Of a stretch of 64,000 bases of DNA, positions 56,252 to 64,000 are shown piece by piece. Source of the stretch: Allomyces macrogynus ATCC 38327. Taxonomy: Eukaryota > Blastocladiomycota > Blastocladiomycetes > Blastocladiales > Blastocladiaceae. Below the pieces are notes generated by a model. The model was not told the DNA's origin, made no database searches, and worked only from the letters and a program-made list of their open reading frames with translations. The position numbers and the translations under genes were made by a program. How positions within the stretch are numbered: position 1 is the stretch's first letter; each line of letters starts with the position of its first letter. The stretch lies in assembly GCA_000151295.1 (NCBI GenBank), contig GG745342.1, positions 518,447 through 582,446 on the forward strand, given 5' to 3'.

Positions 56252-57697
56252 ATGACGGCCGCCGCCATCATGCTTGAATCCGACGCCGTGCCCTCGACCT
56301 ACACGGTCACCAAGCCGACACCAACCGCAACCGCAACCGCGCCCGTCGAGCCGACAACAGCCGCGCATGCCGCCGAGGACGAGTCGGCCTCTGGAACCGC
56401 CGTCGACGCGGTGGACCCTAACGCGCTCAACCCGTACATCCACCTCGTGCGCGACCAGCACATCACGATCATCCCGTCGTTCACGCTCGAGTGCGGCGAG
56501 ACGCTCACGTCGGTCCCCGTCGCGTACAAGACGTGGGGCACGCTCAACGCCGCCAAGGACAATGCGATTGTCGTGTGCCACGCGCTGTCCGGTTCCGCCG
56601 ACGTAGCCGACTGGTGGGGCCCGCTGCTCGGCGCGCGCCGCGTCTTCGACCCGCGCCGGTGGTTCATTGTCTGCTGCAACGTGCTCGGCTCCCCCTACGG
56701 GTCCGCGTCGCCCGTGACCATCAACCCGGCCACCGGCGAACTCTATGGCGCGCACTTCCCGCGCGTGTCGGTGCGCGACGACGTGCGTCTGCACCGACTG
56801 GTTCTCGACCAGCTCGGCGTCGAGTCCGTCGCGTTTGCGATTGGCGGGTCGATGGGCGGGATGCAGGTGCTCGAGTGGGGGGCGCAGTTTGGGCCCGAGT
56901 ACGTGCGGCACCTGGTCCCAATGGCCACGGCGGCCCGGCATTCGGCCTGGTGTATCGCCTGGGGCGAGGCGCAGCGGCAAGCGATTTTCGCCGACCCGGC
57001 GTATAATGCGGGCGAGTACGACCAGGAGAACCCGCCACGGGCCGGGTTGGCGGCGGCGCGAATTCAGGCGATGTTGACGTACCGCACGCGCGACTCTTTC
57101 CAGGCGCGGTTTGCGCGGCGGTTTACCAAGGGCGCCGACCGTACGCAGGGGGATTTGTCGGTCATGGGCGTGCCGCATAACGACGGGCTCGGGCATTTCG
57201 CACATGCGACGACCGGGAATAAGGTGACGCCGGGCGTGTTTTCGGCGCAGTCGTACCTGCGGTACCAAGGGGATAAGTTTGTACACCGGTTCGATGCAAA
57301 TTGCTATGTCGCAATCACGCGCAAGCTCGACACGCACGATCTCGCGCGGCCCTACGATGAGGACGTGGATCCGGACGAGGCGTACACCGCGGCATTGCAG
57401 CGGCTCACGCAGCCGACGCTTGTGCTCGCGGTCGCGTCGGACGGGCTCTTCACGGTCGCCGAGCATGAGGAGCTCGTGGCCGCGCTGCCGAATGGCGAGT
57501 TGGGCGTGATTGCGTCGCCTGATGGGCACGACGGGTTCCTGCTCGAGTTTGACCAGGTAGGGCACGCCGTCGATGAGTTTATGCGCCGCGTCGCGCCAGA
57601 GTACTTTGCCGATGATCTCGACGGCGCCAGCGAGAGCGAGGTCGCGGCACCGACCGAGTCGAGCACGTTTGGCGAGGTTGATTTGACCGCATGGTAG
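56252..57697 (+). CDS. MET2: Homoserine O-acetyltransferase (methionine biosynthesis)
   Basis: Single exon, 481 residues. Alpha/beta-hydrolase of the MetX/Met2 family: oxyanion and substrate motifs NAIVVCHALSGSADVADWW and NVLGSPYGSASP, nucleophile elbow GGSMGGMQ (Ser), acidic residue in LAVASDGLFT (Asp) and histidine in SPDGHDGFLLE. It transfers acetyl from acetyl-CoA to homoserine, the first committed step toward methionine in fungi; animals lack it. The N-terminal 50 residues are Thr/Ala/Pro-rich and probably not part of the fold. The ATG at 56252 is chosen; a second ATG six codons later is possible. First of three methionine-related genes in a row. A related serine acetyltransferase activity exists in some family members and cannot be excluded. 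Confidence 0.93.
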   Translation: MTAAAIMLESDAVPSTYTVTKPTPTATATAPVEPTTAAHAAEDESASGTAVDAVDPNALNPYIHLVRDQHITIIPSFTLECGETLTSVPVAYKTWGTLNAAKDNAIVVCHALSGSADVADWWGPLLGARRVFDPRRWFIVCCNVLGSPYGSASPVTINPATGELYGAHFPRVSVRDDVRLHRLVLDQLGVESVAFAIGGSMGGMQVLEWGAQFGPEYVRHLVPMATAARHSAWCIAWGEAQRQAIFADPAYNAGEYDQENPPRAGLAAARIQAMLTYRTRDSFQARFARRFTKGADRTQGDLSVMGVPHNDGLGHFAHATTGNKVTPGVFSAQSYLRYQGDKFVHRFDANCYVAITRKLDTHDLARPYDEDVDPDEAYTAALQRLTQPTLVLAVASDGLFTVAEHEELVAALPNGELGVIASPDGHDGFLLEFDQVGHAVDEFMRRVAPEYFADDLDGASESEVAAPTESSTFGEVDLTAW

Positions 57698-58049
57698 TGC
57701 GGCCGTGCGTGGTTGCGGTTTGGCGGTTGGCTTGTGCGCACAGGTTTGCTTTCTTTTCTTTCCTTTGTTCGTGTACATAACTCGTTTCCCTCGCGTGGCG
57801 ATTTTTGTGAGAATACCAATAACAACAACTGGGTCTTGATGGACTTTTGAATGCGCGCGTAGCCAGAACGGACTGATCAGGACAGGATCTGACCGAGTGG
57901 TCGGCAGTCCACATCGCGTCCGTGGAACACCCGCGCCAGCACCGCTGCTCACCCGGACCGCAACGCCAGGGCACACCTCGCCCCGTGCGCACGCCGACAG
58001 CGCGGTCAGCCGCGAAATCGCGGCTAAAACGACAAGAAGATTCCCCGAG

Positions 58050-58274
58050 ATGTTCGTGGATGGGTTGGACGAAGAGGACGAGGGAGAGCAAGAGGAGGTG
58101 GGTGCACCGGACGTGTTGTCGGACGAGGAGGTGCTGGCAGCGGAACAGATGATGCACGATTGCAAAGTAGAGGACGTGAAGTATTGTTGGGTGGAGAAGC
58201 AGCGCATCGCTGTCCTAGAGCGTCTCGCGCGATTCTCGATTGAGCAGGGCAAGCTTGCGGTTCATGTGTCCTGA
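58050..58274 (+). CDS. Small acidic protein, unknown (possibly partial gene)
   Basis: An open frame with good codon bias, 74 residues from the ATG at 58050: an acidic start (MFVDGLDEEDEGEQEEV) and a charged helical second half (DEEVLAAEQMMHDCKV, KQRIAVLERLARFSIEQGKL). The frame stays open upstream to 57897 without an ATG, so an earlier exon may exist. It lies between MET2 and acireductone dioxygenase and ends 94 bp from the latter's stop, tail to tail. I recognise no family. Confidence 0.4.
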   Translation: MFVDGLDEEDEGEQEEVGAPDVLSDEEVLAAEQMMHDCKVEDVKYCWVEKQRIAVLERLARFSIEQGKLAVHVS

Positions 58275-58367
58275 CGTCCGCTCGATACATTACCATCCCA
58301 GTGGCAACCATCCATTGCAAAGCACAAACCGCTTCTTGTTGAGCAAAGCGACACCGTTCCACTACAC

Positions 58368-58998
58368 CTAGTGACTCGCGGGGGCAATCGCGGCGAGGTA
58401 CTCGGCGCGCGACGGCACCTTGTCGGTGGCCGGAATCGAGCGCGAGAGCGGCGTCCACTTGGGTTCCTATTATTCGCCGGAGTCGTGAGCAGCGCGTCCT
58501 CCAACGCCGGGCACAAACGGCACAGTGCCAACGTACATCCTTGAACAACCGCATCGCCTCAATGTAGTTCTTCTCGTCGGTCGTGAACCGGTGGTAAATC
58601 CCGGCCGGCAGCACCAACAAGTCGCCGGCCTCGACGGCGACACGAACCCACCGGTCCTTGCTGTCGCGCACGTCAAAAAACCCAGATCCGCCCAGGATAT
58701 ACCGAATTTCCTCGTCCTCGTGCAGGTGCTCGTCAAAGAAGGACTTGATCTTGGTCTCGTACTCGGGCAGGCGGCCGGGCGCGACACAGATCTGGTCGCG
58801 GTTCTTGTACCCGCGCTCGGCCGAGATGCGGTCGATTTCCGTGAGGTGCGCGCGGCCGTCGGCGGCGATGGGCACGCGCCAGTAGAGCACGCCGTTCGCG
58901 GCGAGGTCGCTCTGAGTGAGGTCGGCGTGACCGGCGAGGACGTGCGGCGCGCGCGGGTCGGTGGTCGTGTCGTTGTCGTAGTAGTAGATGCGGGCCAT
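58368..58998 (-). CDS. ADI1: Acireductone dioxygenase (methionine salvage)
   Basis: Exons 58998-58537 and 58466-58368 join in phase 0 to 186 residues (family about 180). The cupin metal site is complete: FFDEHLHEDEEIRYILGG gives His, His and Glu, and LLVLPAGIYHRFT gives the third His. The last exon starts EPKWTPLSR, the usual family ending. With Fe2+ the enzyme makes the 2-keto acid precursor of methionine from acireductone, the next-to-last step of the methylthioadenosine cycle; with Ni2+ it makes a different product. It is divergent from the free methionine sulfoxide reductase gene over 565 bp. Confidence 0.94.
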
Positions 58999-59563
58999 GG
59001 CTGCTGACTGGCTGCTTGCGTGCTGCGGGGTGTCGAGCGAGAGCGAGCGCGGAGAGAGAGAAGTGCGGAAGGCGCGGACGATCGAATGGGAGATAGGGTT
59101 GGCCGTTTCCGTGGGTGGTCGGAAGACGTCGCCACCAAGTGACGTGGATGCGATGCGCGGGCGGCGTGTGGCGTCAAACAGGAGACGCTTGCCCCAGGAT
59201 CGGGAAACTGCCTGGGCGTTTGCCGGCAGGGACCCCCGATGACACGCAGTCGCGCTATGGGCACCTCACATGGCGCCATCGTCCCCTGATCTTGCACCAT
59301 GCCTTCGTCGCTGTCAACTCGCTCACGATTCCTGCCGGCCGTTGACCCACCACACGGGCCCCAGAACTTGCTGCAACATGTTCCCCTCAACCGCCGCTGA
59401 CATGATCCGAGGGGCTAATGCCGCCGCTGTGCTCGACGGTGCCAGACCAGTGGATGACTACAAATTCGACCCTGCCCCCACGGCCCCGTTCTTAACCCAC
59501 TCTCCGCCCAGCTTGGACCTCGCTCGGACCTGAACGACAACATCAATCTGCACCTTCTCCACC
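58999..59563. promoter_or_regulatory. Divergent promoter region, ADI1 / fRMsr
   Basis: 565 bp between two methionine-related start codons. A shared regulator is conceivable. I see no obvious palindromic operator, and a Met28/Cbf1-type CACGTGA E-box is not present as a perfect match in what I read. Confidence 0.4.
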
Positions 59564-60238
59564 ATGCGCACCCTCCCCACCAACGCCGCCGCACCGACCG
59601 CACCCAAGTCTGAGTTCTATGCCGACCTCGCGCAGCAAGCCGCCGCCTTGATCGAGGGCGAGCGCAACTGGGTCACCAACACGGCCAACGTCTCAGCGCT
59701 CGTCTACCACGCGCTGCGCGACCGCGACCTCGCCGTGCGCGGGCAAGAGACGGTTGCCAAGACAGGCACCATCAACTGGGTTGGCTTCTACGTCAAGGAT
59801 AAGGCCGCACCGCCTGCGAAGAAGGGGGTTGCGGGGGTCCCGCTCACGCTGGGGCCGTTCCAGGGCAAGGTATGCGCGAACTTCGGGTTGGAGCGATGGA
59901 AAGATTGTGGAGAGCGAACTTACGAACCCGTTCTGGTTCGACAGATTGCCTGCACTAAGATCCCGCCGGGCAAGGGCGTATGCGGCGCCGCCGCTGCGCG
60001 CGCCGAGTCGGTTGTCGTCGAGGACGTGCACATGTTCCCGGGCCATATCGCGTGCGACGCACTGACCAATTCAGAGGTCGTCGTGCCGCTCGTGTTGCCG
60101 CAGTCGGGCCAAGTGATTGGCGTGTTTGATCTCGACTGCGAGGCAAGCCACGGGTTCGACCACGACGATGCCCGTGGGCTGGAAAAGATTGCACGGCTCG
60201 TGCTCGACGCGTGCGACTGGACGCCGGTCCTGGCGTGA
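59564..60238 (+). CDS. fRMsr: Free methionine-(R)-sulfoxide reductase (GAF domain)
   Basis: Exons 59564-59869 and 59945-60238 give 199 residues. GAF-domain enzyme: INWVGFYVKD, LTLGPFQGK, IACTKIPPGKGVCG, EDVHMFPGHIACDALTNSE and IGVFDLDCEASHGFD. The three cysteines (105, 115, 139 by my count) have the 10- and 24-residue spacing of the yeast enzyme's Cys91, Cys101 and Cys125, so catalysis should be intact. It reduces free methionine-R-sulfoxide to methionine with thioredoxin; mammals lack it. The 75-nt intron is a multiple of three and has no stop, so retention would insert 25 residues just before the first cysteine. Confidence 0.94.
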   Translation: MRTLPTNAAAPTAPKSEFYADLAQQAAALIEGERNWVTNTANVSALVYHALRDRDLAVRGQETVAKTGTINWVGFYVKDKAAPPAKKGVAGVPLTLGPFQGKVCANFGLERWKDCGERTYEPVLVRQIACTKIPPGKGVCGAAAARAESVVVEDVHMFPGHIACDALTNSEVVVPLVLPQSGQVIGVFDLDCEASHGFDHDDARGLEKIARLVLDACDWTPVLA

Positions 60239-60686
60239 GCAGCAGGAGATAGATGGGAGCGAGCGAAAACCGTCAGTTTCGAGAGTTTTGATTGTTGGTT
60301 TGATTGCGATGAGCGTTTGCACGAAATAGATATCCACTTCACGTCTGTTTTTATGTACTTCTCGTTTGAGCAACGATTTCCACTTCCGTTTCCTTTTCGT
60401 TTCCCGACCATCCGCAGGCCCGAGCGGCAAGTGGAAACAACAAGCCGGGCCAGGCCCACCACGACAAGCAAAGACTCTGCAAAGATGAGCAACGGCAGAC
60501 GACACTGCAACCAAAAATAAATACCCAAACAGGCAAAAAATACCAGCACCGCGAGCCAGCAAAAAGAGAGCAACAGCAAGTGAGCGCGCGATAGGGATCA
60601 AAATCGGCACAGCAATGAAAGCAAAAAGTGGCACAGCAAAACAACTTAACGACACGACAAAACCGATCCAAATTCTCTTCACCCAC
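60239..60686. other. Convergent intergenic region, AT-richer
   Basis: 448 bp between fRMsr and the RasGEF stop codons. Noticeably A/T-richer than the genes (for example 60500-60680 with many A runs), as expected for a shared 3' flank. No gene supported. Confidence 0.6.
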
Positions 60687-63600
60687 TCACTCGGCCGGCA
60701 CGGGGCGCGGCAGCGACACGGCGGTCCCAGGTGCAGGGGACGGGGCCGGTGGCGGTGCGCCCACGAGTGGTCCGCCGACACTGCGCCGATTCGACGGTTC
60801 GTAAAGGAACGACCGGCGCTCTAGCTCAGCCATGGGCAGGACCTCGTCCTCGACAGCGAGCAGGCGCCAGAAGAGGGACTCGCGCATCGGCCAGGCCGCG
60901 GTCGACGCGTACGTCGGGCCCTCAAGGAACGCGCGGAATTGCTTGATGACCTTGGCCATGGTCTTGTATTCTGGAGACGTAGAAAGGGGGGTCGAGTCAG
61001 TGGCAACGTTCGCGCCAACGTGACCAATCCGACCGAGCAAAACAAGATTAAAGCGTACTCTGCCAGTTGACCAGTGTCGTCAAGTCCTGCTCCAAGTCGA
61101 TCAACGGACTGCTCGTGGCCGTTGGGCGCGCCGCGAACTGCGCATCGTGGTACTGCGCAATCTCGTGCGCGAGCCGGCGGTACCGCTCAGCGCGTGCCCT
61201 TGCGGCGCGCACCGCCTTGGCCCGTGCCCTCCGCTTCCGCAACGCCTCATTCTCCATTTCATCCTCGGTTTCGTCCGACTCGGCGCCCGACTTGGCCGAC
61301 CGCGACGCCATCGACGCGCGGTCCGGAATGATATCCGGCAACTCGTTATTGAAGAGCAGGTCCGACAAGTAAATCCCGATAAACGGCACGCCCGTCGCGC
61401 AATCTTCCATGGCCGCGCGCAGGTCCTTGAAGTTGCGGAACGGCGACGTCAAGTCGACCAACTGCTGCAGCGTCGCGCGTTTCTCGGTATGCACTTTCGC
61501 CCAGGTGCGCTTGAGACGATCGACGTACGGCGACTGCAGGCCGAGCGTGATGGCCATGAGCGTCGAGTAGTTCGAGTAGGCCGCGCACTTGGCTGCGATC
61601 TTGATGAACTTCTCGATCGCGCGCGCGCGGACCGCCACGTCCTCGGCCGACAGGATCTGCGACGTGACCCACTGGCACGTCGTGTTAAACCGGTCAATCA
61701 CTTCGCGCACGTTCCCGTGCCGCGCCGCCTCCTCCTCGTCGTCATCCCCGACCTCGTCGGCGTTCCGTCGCGCCATCGTCGCGCCAAACAGCATCCCGCG
61801 GGACCCGCTTCGCGCCAGCGGGTGCCGGCCGACCGCAATCTCAAGCAATTCCGTCCAATCCACGCGGCGCACGCGCACCTGCTCGACAATCGACAGATGC
61901 TGTGCGACTTCCGACGACCGGACACGCAGGATCCACGGCATCGTGCCGGAATGGAACCCGAGCGCGCGGCCGAAATGCGCGGCCGGGCCGGCCGCGTGCG
62001 TGTAGGACTTGGCCATATCGTGCATCGCCTCGGACGCCATCGCCTGCATCATCGCGTCGGTCACGCCCTTTTTCCCATCGAGTCCTCGCAACGCCGCGGG
62101 TAGGGGGGACGTGAGCAAGGGCGGCGTCGACGACGCCGACGGCCGATGCAAGGGCGGAGACGCCACTCCGGCGGGCGCAATATCCGCGGCCGACTCGGTC
62201 TCGTAGGACCGCACGCTCTCGGTGCGCGGCTTGAACACGTTCTTGATCTTGTGCCGGAACGAGTCTTTGTGGTGGTGGTGCACGTGCAGCGACGATGCGC
62301 CCATGATTGATGGCGCCTGGTGCACCGACCCCGGGCCGTTGAGCGTGCCGCCGTGCGACGTGCTCGACGACTGCGTCATCGACCGATCGAGCGACAGGTG
62401 CGACGGCGCCGCGAGCCGTGCGGGAAGTGGCGAGACGGGACGGTCCGAGAGCGGGCTCGTCATCGGGCTCGTCGCCGCGCTTAACGCCGACGATGGTGCC
62501 GGCGGCGGGTTTGGCGACCGCACGCGCAGAATCGTGCCGTTGGCCACGTCCGCGAGCCGCAGCGAGTGCGGCTCGTGGTCGTTGGCGACCGCCGTCGGGA
62601 CCGCGGCCGGGGTCGCGACGAGCGGCGGCGACTGTGCGTCCAACACGGCCGCGGGGACCGCGGGCGTGGGCGTCTCGGTCGCGGCCATCCGGTGCATCCA
62701 CGTCGTCGGCTCGTCCTCGTCCTCGTCCTCCTCATCCACGCGATCATAGTCGCCCATGATCGCCATGACCGACGCGGCATCCCCTGCGGCGCCGTTCGCG
62801 CGGTACATGCTCGCGACCGCGGTCAGCGGCATCGCCGAGTCCCCGGACGTCGACTGGATCGAGACGCGCACGCCGGCGACGGGCGATGGGCACGCGGACG
62901 TGCCCACCGCCGAGTCGGTCCGCGCCGAGAGCGATCGGTGCAGTCGTGCGGCCATGGCCGGGTTCAAGTGCGCGGCCGGGCTCGTGACGTCAGCGGAATT
63001 GACTTCCGACGACGACGCCGTCGACGACGCGACCGACGACGACCGGTGCAGGAGCGCCATATTCAGTCGGACCGGCAGAGTGTGCGGCGGGGCGAGCCCG
63101 TCCGACTCGCCGGACCCGACCGACGTCGCGGTACCGGTCGTCGTCGACCAGACGCTCGACCGCATCTGTTGCCGCTTGGCGGCGCCGCCCTCGAGGTGGT
63201 GTGTCGCGACATGGTGCGCGTTGATTTCGCCGGCGGGAAGCGCGGGCACGGGCGGGAGCGAGACGTTGATGACGGACGGCGGTGGGGAAATGTCGCTGGC
63301 GGCGGTGGTCGCGAATGAGAGGGCACCGCCCGTCGAGTCGGCATCGTAACCGAGCGCGTTGACGGGGTTGTATTTTTCCGAACAGCTGATCCACAGCCGC
63401 TTGATGGCCTTGTTCTGCCCCCGGCCCATGCCCGGGGCCATGAGCGCCCGGCATGTGGGTCATCTTTTATTTCGGAGGACCGCCCGGGGGGGGGGGGGGG
63501 GGGAGGGGGTCAGCTATCTCGTCGTTCGACGTCGCGCCGCAATTCCCCACCAAAACGGTCGGTACACACCTTGAGCGCCTTGCCCATGTACCGCCGCAGC

Positions 63601-64000
63601 GCCTTGTTATCGGCAAAGTCGTACTCGTAGTAGTTTTGGAACCTAGTCGTGCAGCGCTACCCATGTCAGCAACCCTGTCGATCAGCTCGAAACTCGCCCA
63701 AACGTACCAATGCCTGAGCACCACAAACGTGCGGAACCGCGACACCCGTCGCGCATCCGAGTCCGCCGGGAACGGGACCGACGCCCGCACCCTGAGCACC
63801 AAAAGCTTCGCCAAGTGCAACGGGTCCATGAACATGCGGTAGACGATAAAGAAGTCCGACAGGAAATCGTAGTCGATCTCGGACGTGAGCCGCCGCACCA
63901 TTTCGAGCGCGGTCGCGGAACTCTGCATTTCGTCGCCCTCGGCCGCGGCCACGGCCTGCGCCCAGGCAAAGACGTCGACGTGCGTCTCGAGCTCCGGCAC
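60687..64000 (-). CDS. Ras-type guanine nucleotide exchange factor (partial, cut by right edge)
   Basis: Exons, in coding order, from beyond 64000 to 63708, 63642-63570, 63414-61059 and 60970-60687. The first holds the RasGEF-N (REM) domain (LTSEIDYDFLSDFFIVYRMF and VVLRHWFQNYYEYDFADN across a splice). A long Ser/Pro/Ala-rich linker of about 450 residues with a His run follows. Then comes the catalytic CDC25-homology domain (SSEVAQHLSIVEQVRVRR, FIKIAAKCAAYSNYSTLMAI, FIGIYLSDL). The last exon (YKTMAKVIKQFRAFLEG) is the usual end of the domain. It should load GTP onto a Ras-like GTPase. The linker separating REM from the catalytic domain is as in Lte1-type GEFs, but the exact class is open. Confidence 0.88.
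63486..63503. repeat. Poly-G tract (G18; poly-C on the coding strand of RasGEF)
   Basis: Eighteen consecutive G followed by A and five more G. It lies in the 155-nt intron (63415-63569) of the RasGEF gene, where the transcript would read a long C run. Confidence 0.9.

Noticed and set aside
1..64000. tRNA, rRNA or snRNA genes
   Set aside because: I looked for B-box-like GGTTCGAATCC and other conserved stems and found only coding-sequence matches. A covariance-model search would be decisive.
1..64000. A transposon, virus insertion or defence system
   Set aside because: No transposase, integrase, reverse transcriptase, capsid or nuclease-helicase cassette was recognised; all intact genes fit eukaryotic housekeeping, flagellar or unknown membrane functions.

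Overview
This is nuclear DNA of a GC-rich, intron-rich fungus whose cells swim with a flagellum. Fungal character comes from a MET2-type homoserine O-acetyltransferase, a free-methionine-(R)-sulfoxide reductase and a stand-alone fungal homeodomain gene. The flagellum is shown by IFT121/WDR35, a Chibby homologue, a CatSper-type one-domain cation channel, a three-domain adenylate kinase and a probable flagellum-associated protein. A zoosporic fungus, most likely Blastocladiomycota (Allomyces-like), fits best; the genus is inference. I could place about 60 introns by reading-frame continuity. They are short (mostly 55-96 nt), with CTNAC-like branch points and an unusual 5' splice site: GTACG begins about 36 of the 60.

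Layout, left to right. 1-6580 (-): a very large Gln-rich multi-pass membrane protein, cut by the left edge. 7776-11569 (+): a ten-exon probable flagellar protein. 11740-17530 (-): three tandem ankyrin/F-box paralogues, all damaged. 18044-19088 (-): ribosomal protein eS6. 19813-24008 (+): IFT121, convergent with Chibby (24257-24676, -). 25687-26967 (+): an unclassified 7-TM protein. 27395-29927 (+): two damaged copies of an F-box/leucine-rich gene. 30361-32988 (+): COG3, convergent with nucleoporin NUP88/Nup82 (34220-37021, -). 37411-38572 (+): a two-RRM acidic protein divergent from NUP88. 39238-41263 (+): CCR4-NOT subunit NOT2. 42212-43183 (+): homeodomain protein. 43975-44930 (-): UBXN1-like cofactor. 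45647-46249 (+): universal stress protein. 46618-49439 (-): UBE2O-like E2. 50394-52140 (+): CatSper-like channel. 52810-55411 (+): triple adenylate kinase. 56252-60238: three methionine genes, namely homoserine O-acetyltransferase (+), acireductone dioxygenase (-) and free methionine sulfoxide reductase (+), with a small unknown gene between the first two. 60687 to the right edge (-): a Ras-type guanine nucleotide exchange factor.

How the genes relate. There are no operons. Two themes stand out: five likely flagellar genes spread over 48 kb, and three neighbouring genes for making, salvaging and repairing methionine. Two regions (11.7-17.5 kb and 27.4-29.9 kb) hold decaying members of repeat-protein families. 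Inside the first, and also in the COG3-NUP88 gap, lie the two copies of a dispersed inverted repeat of about 108 bp. I saw no tRNA, rRNA, CRISPR array, transposase or viral gene. Exon coordinates come from manual splicing by frame and conservation, without transcript data.
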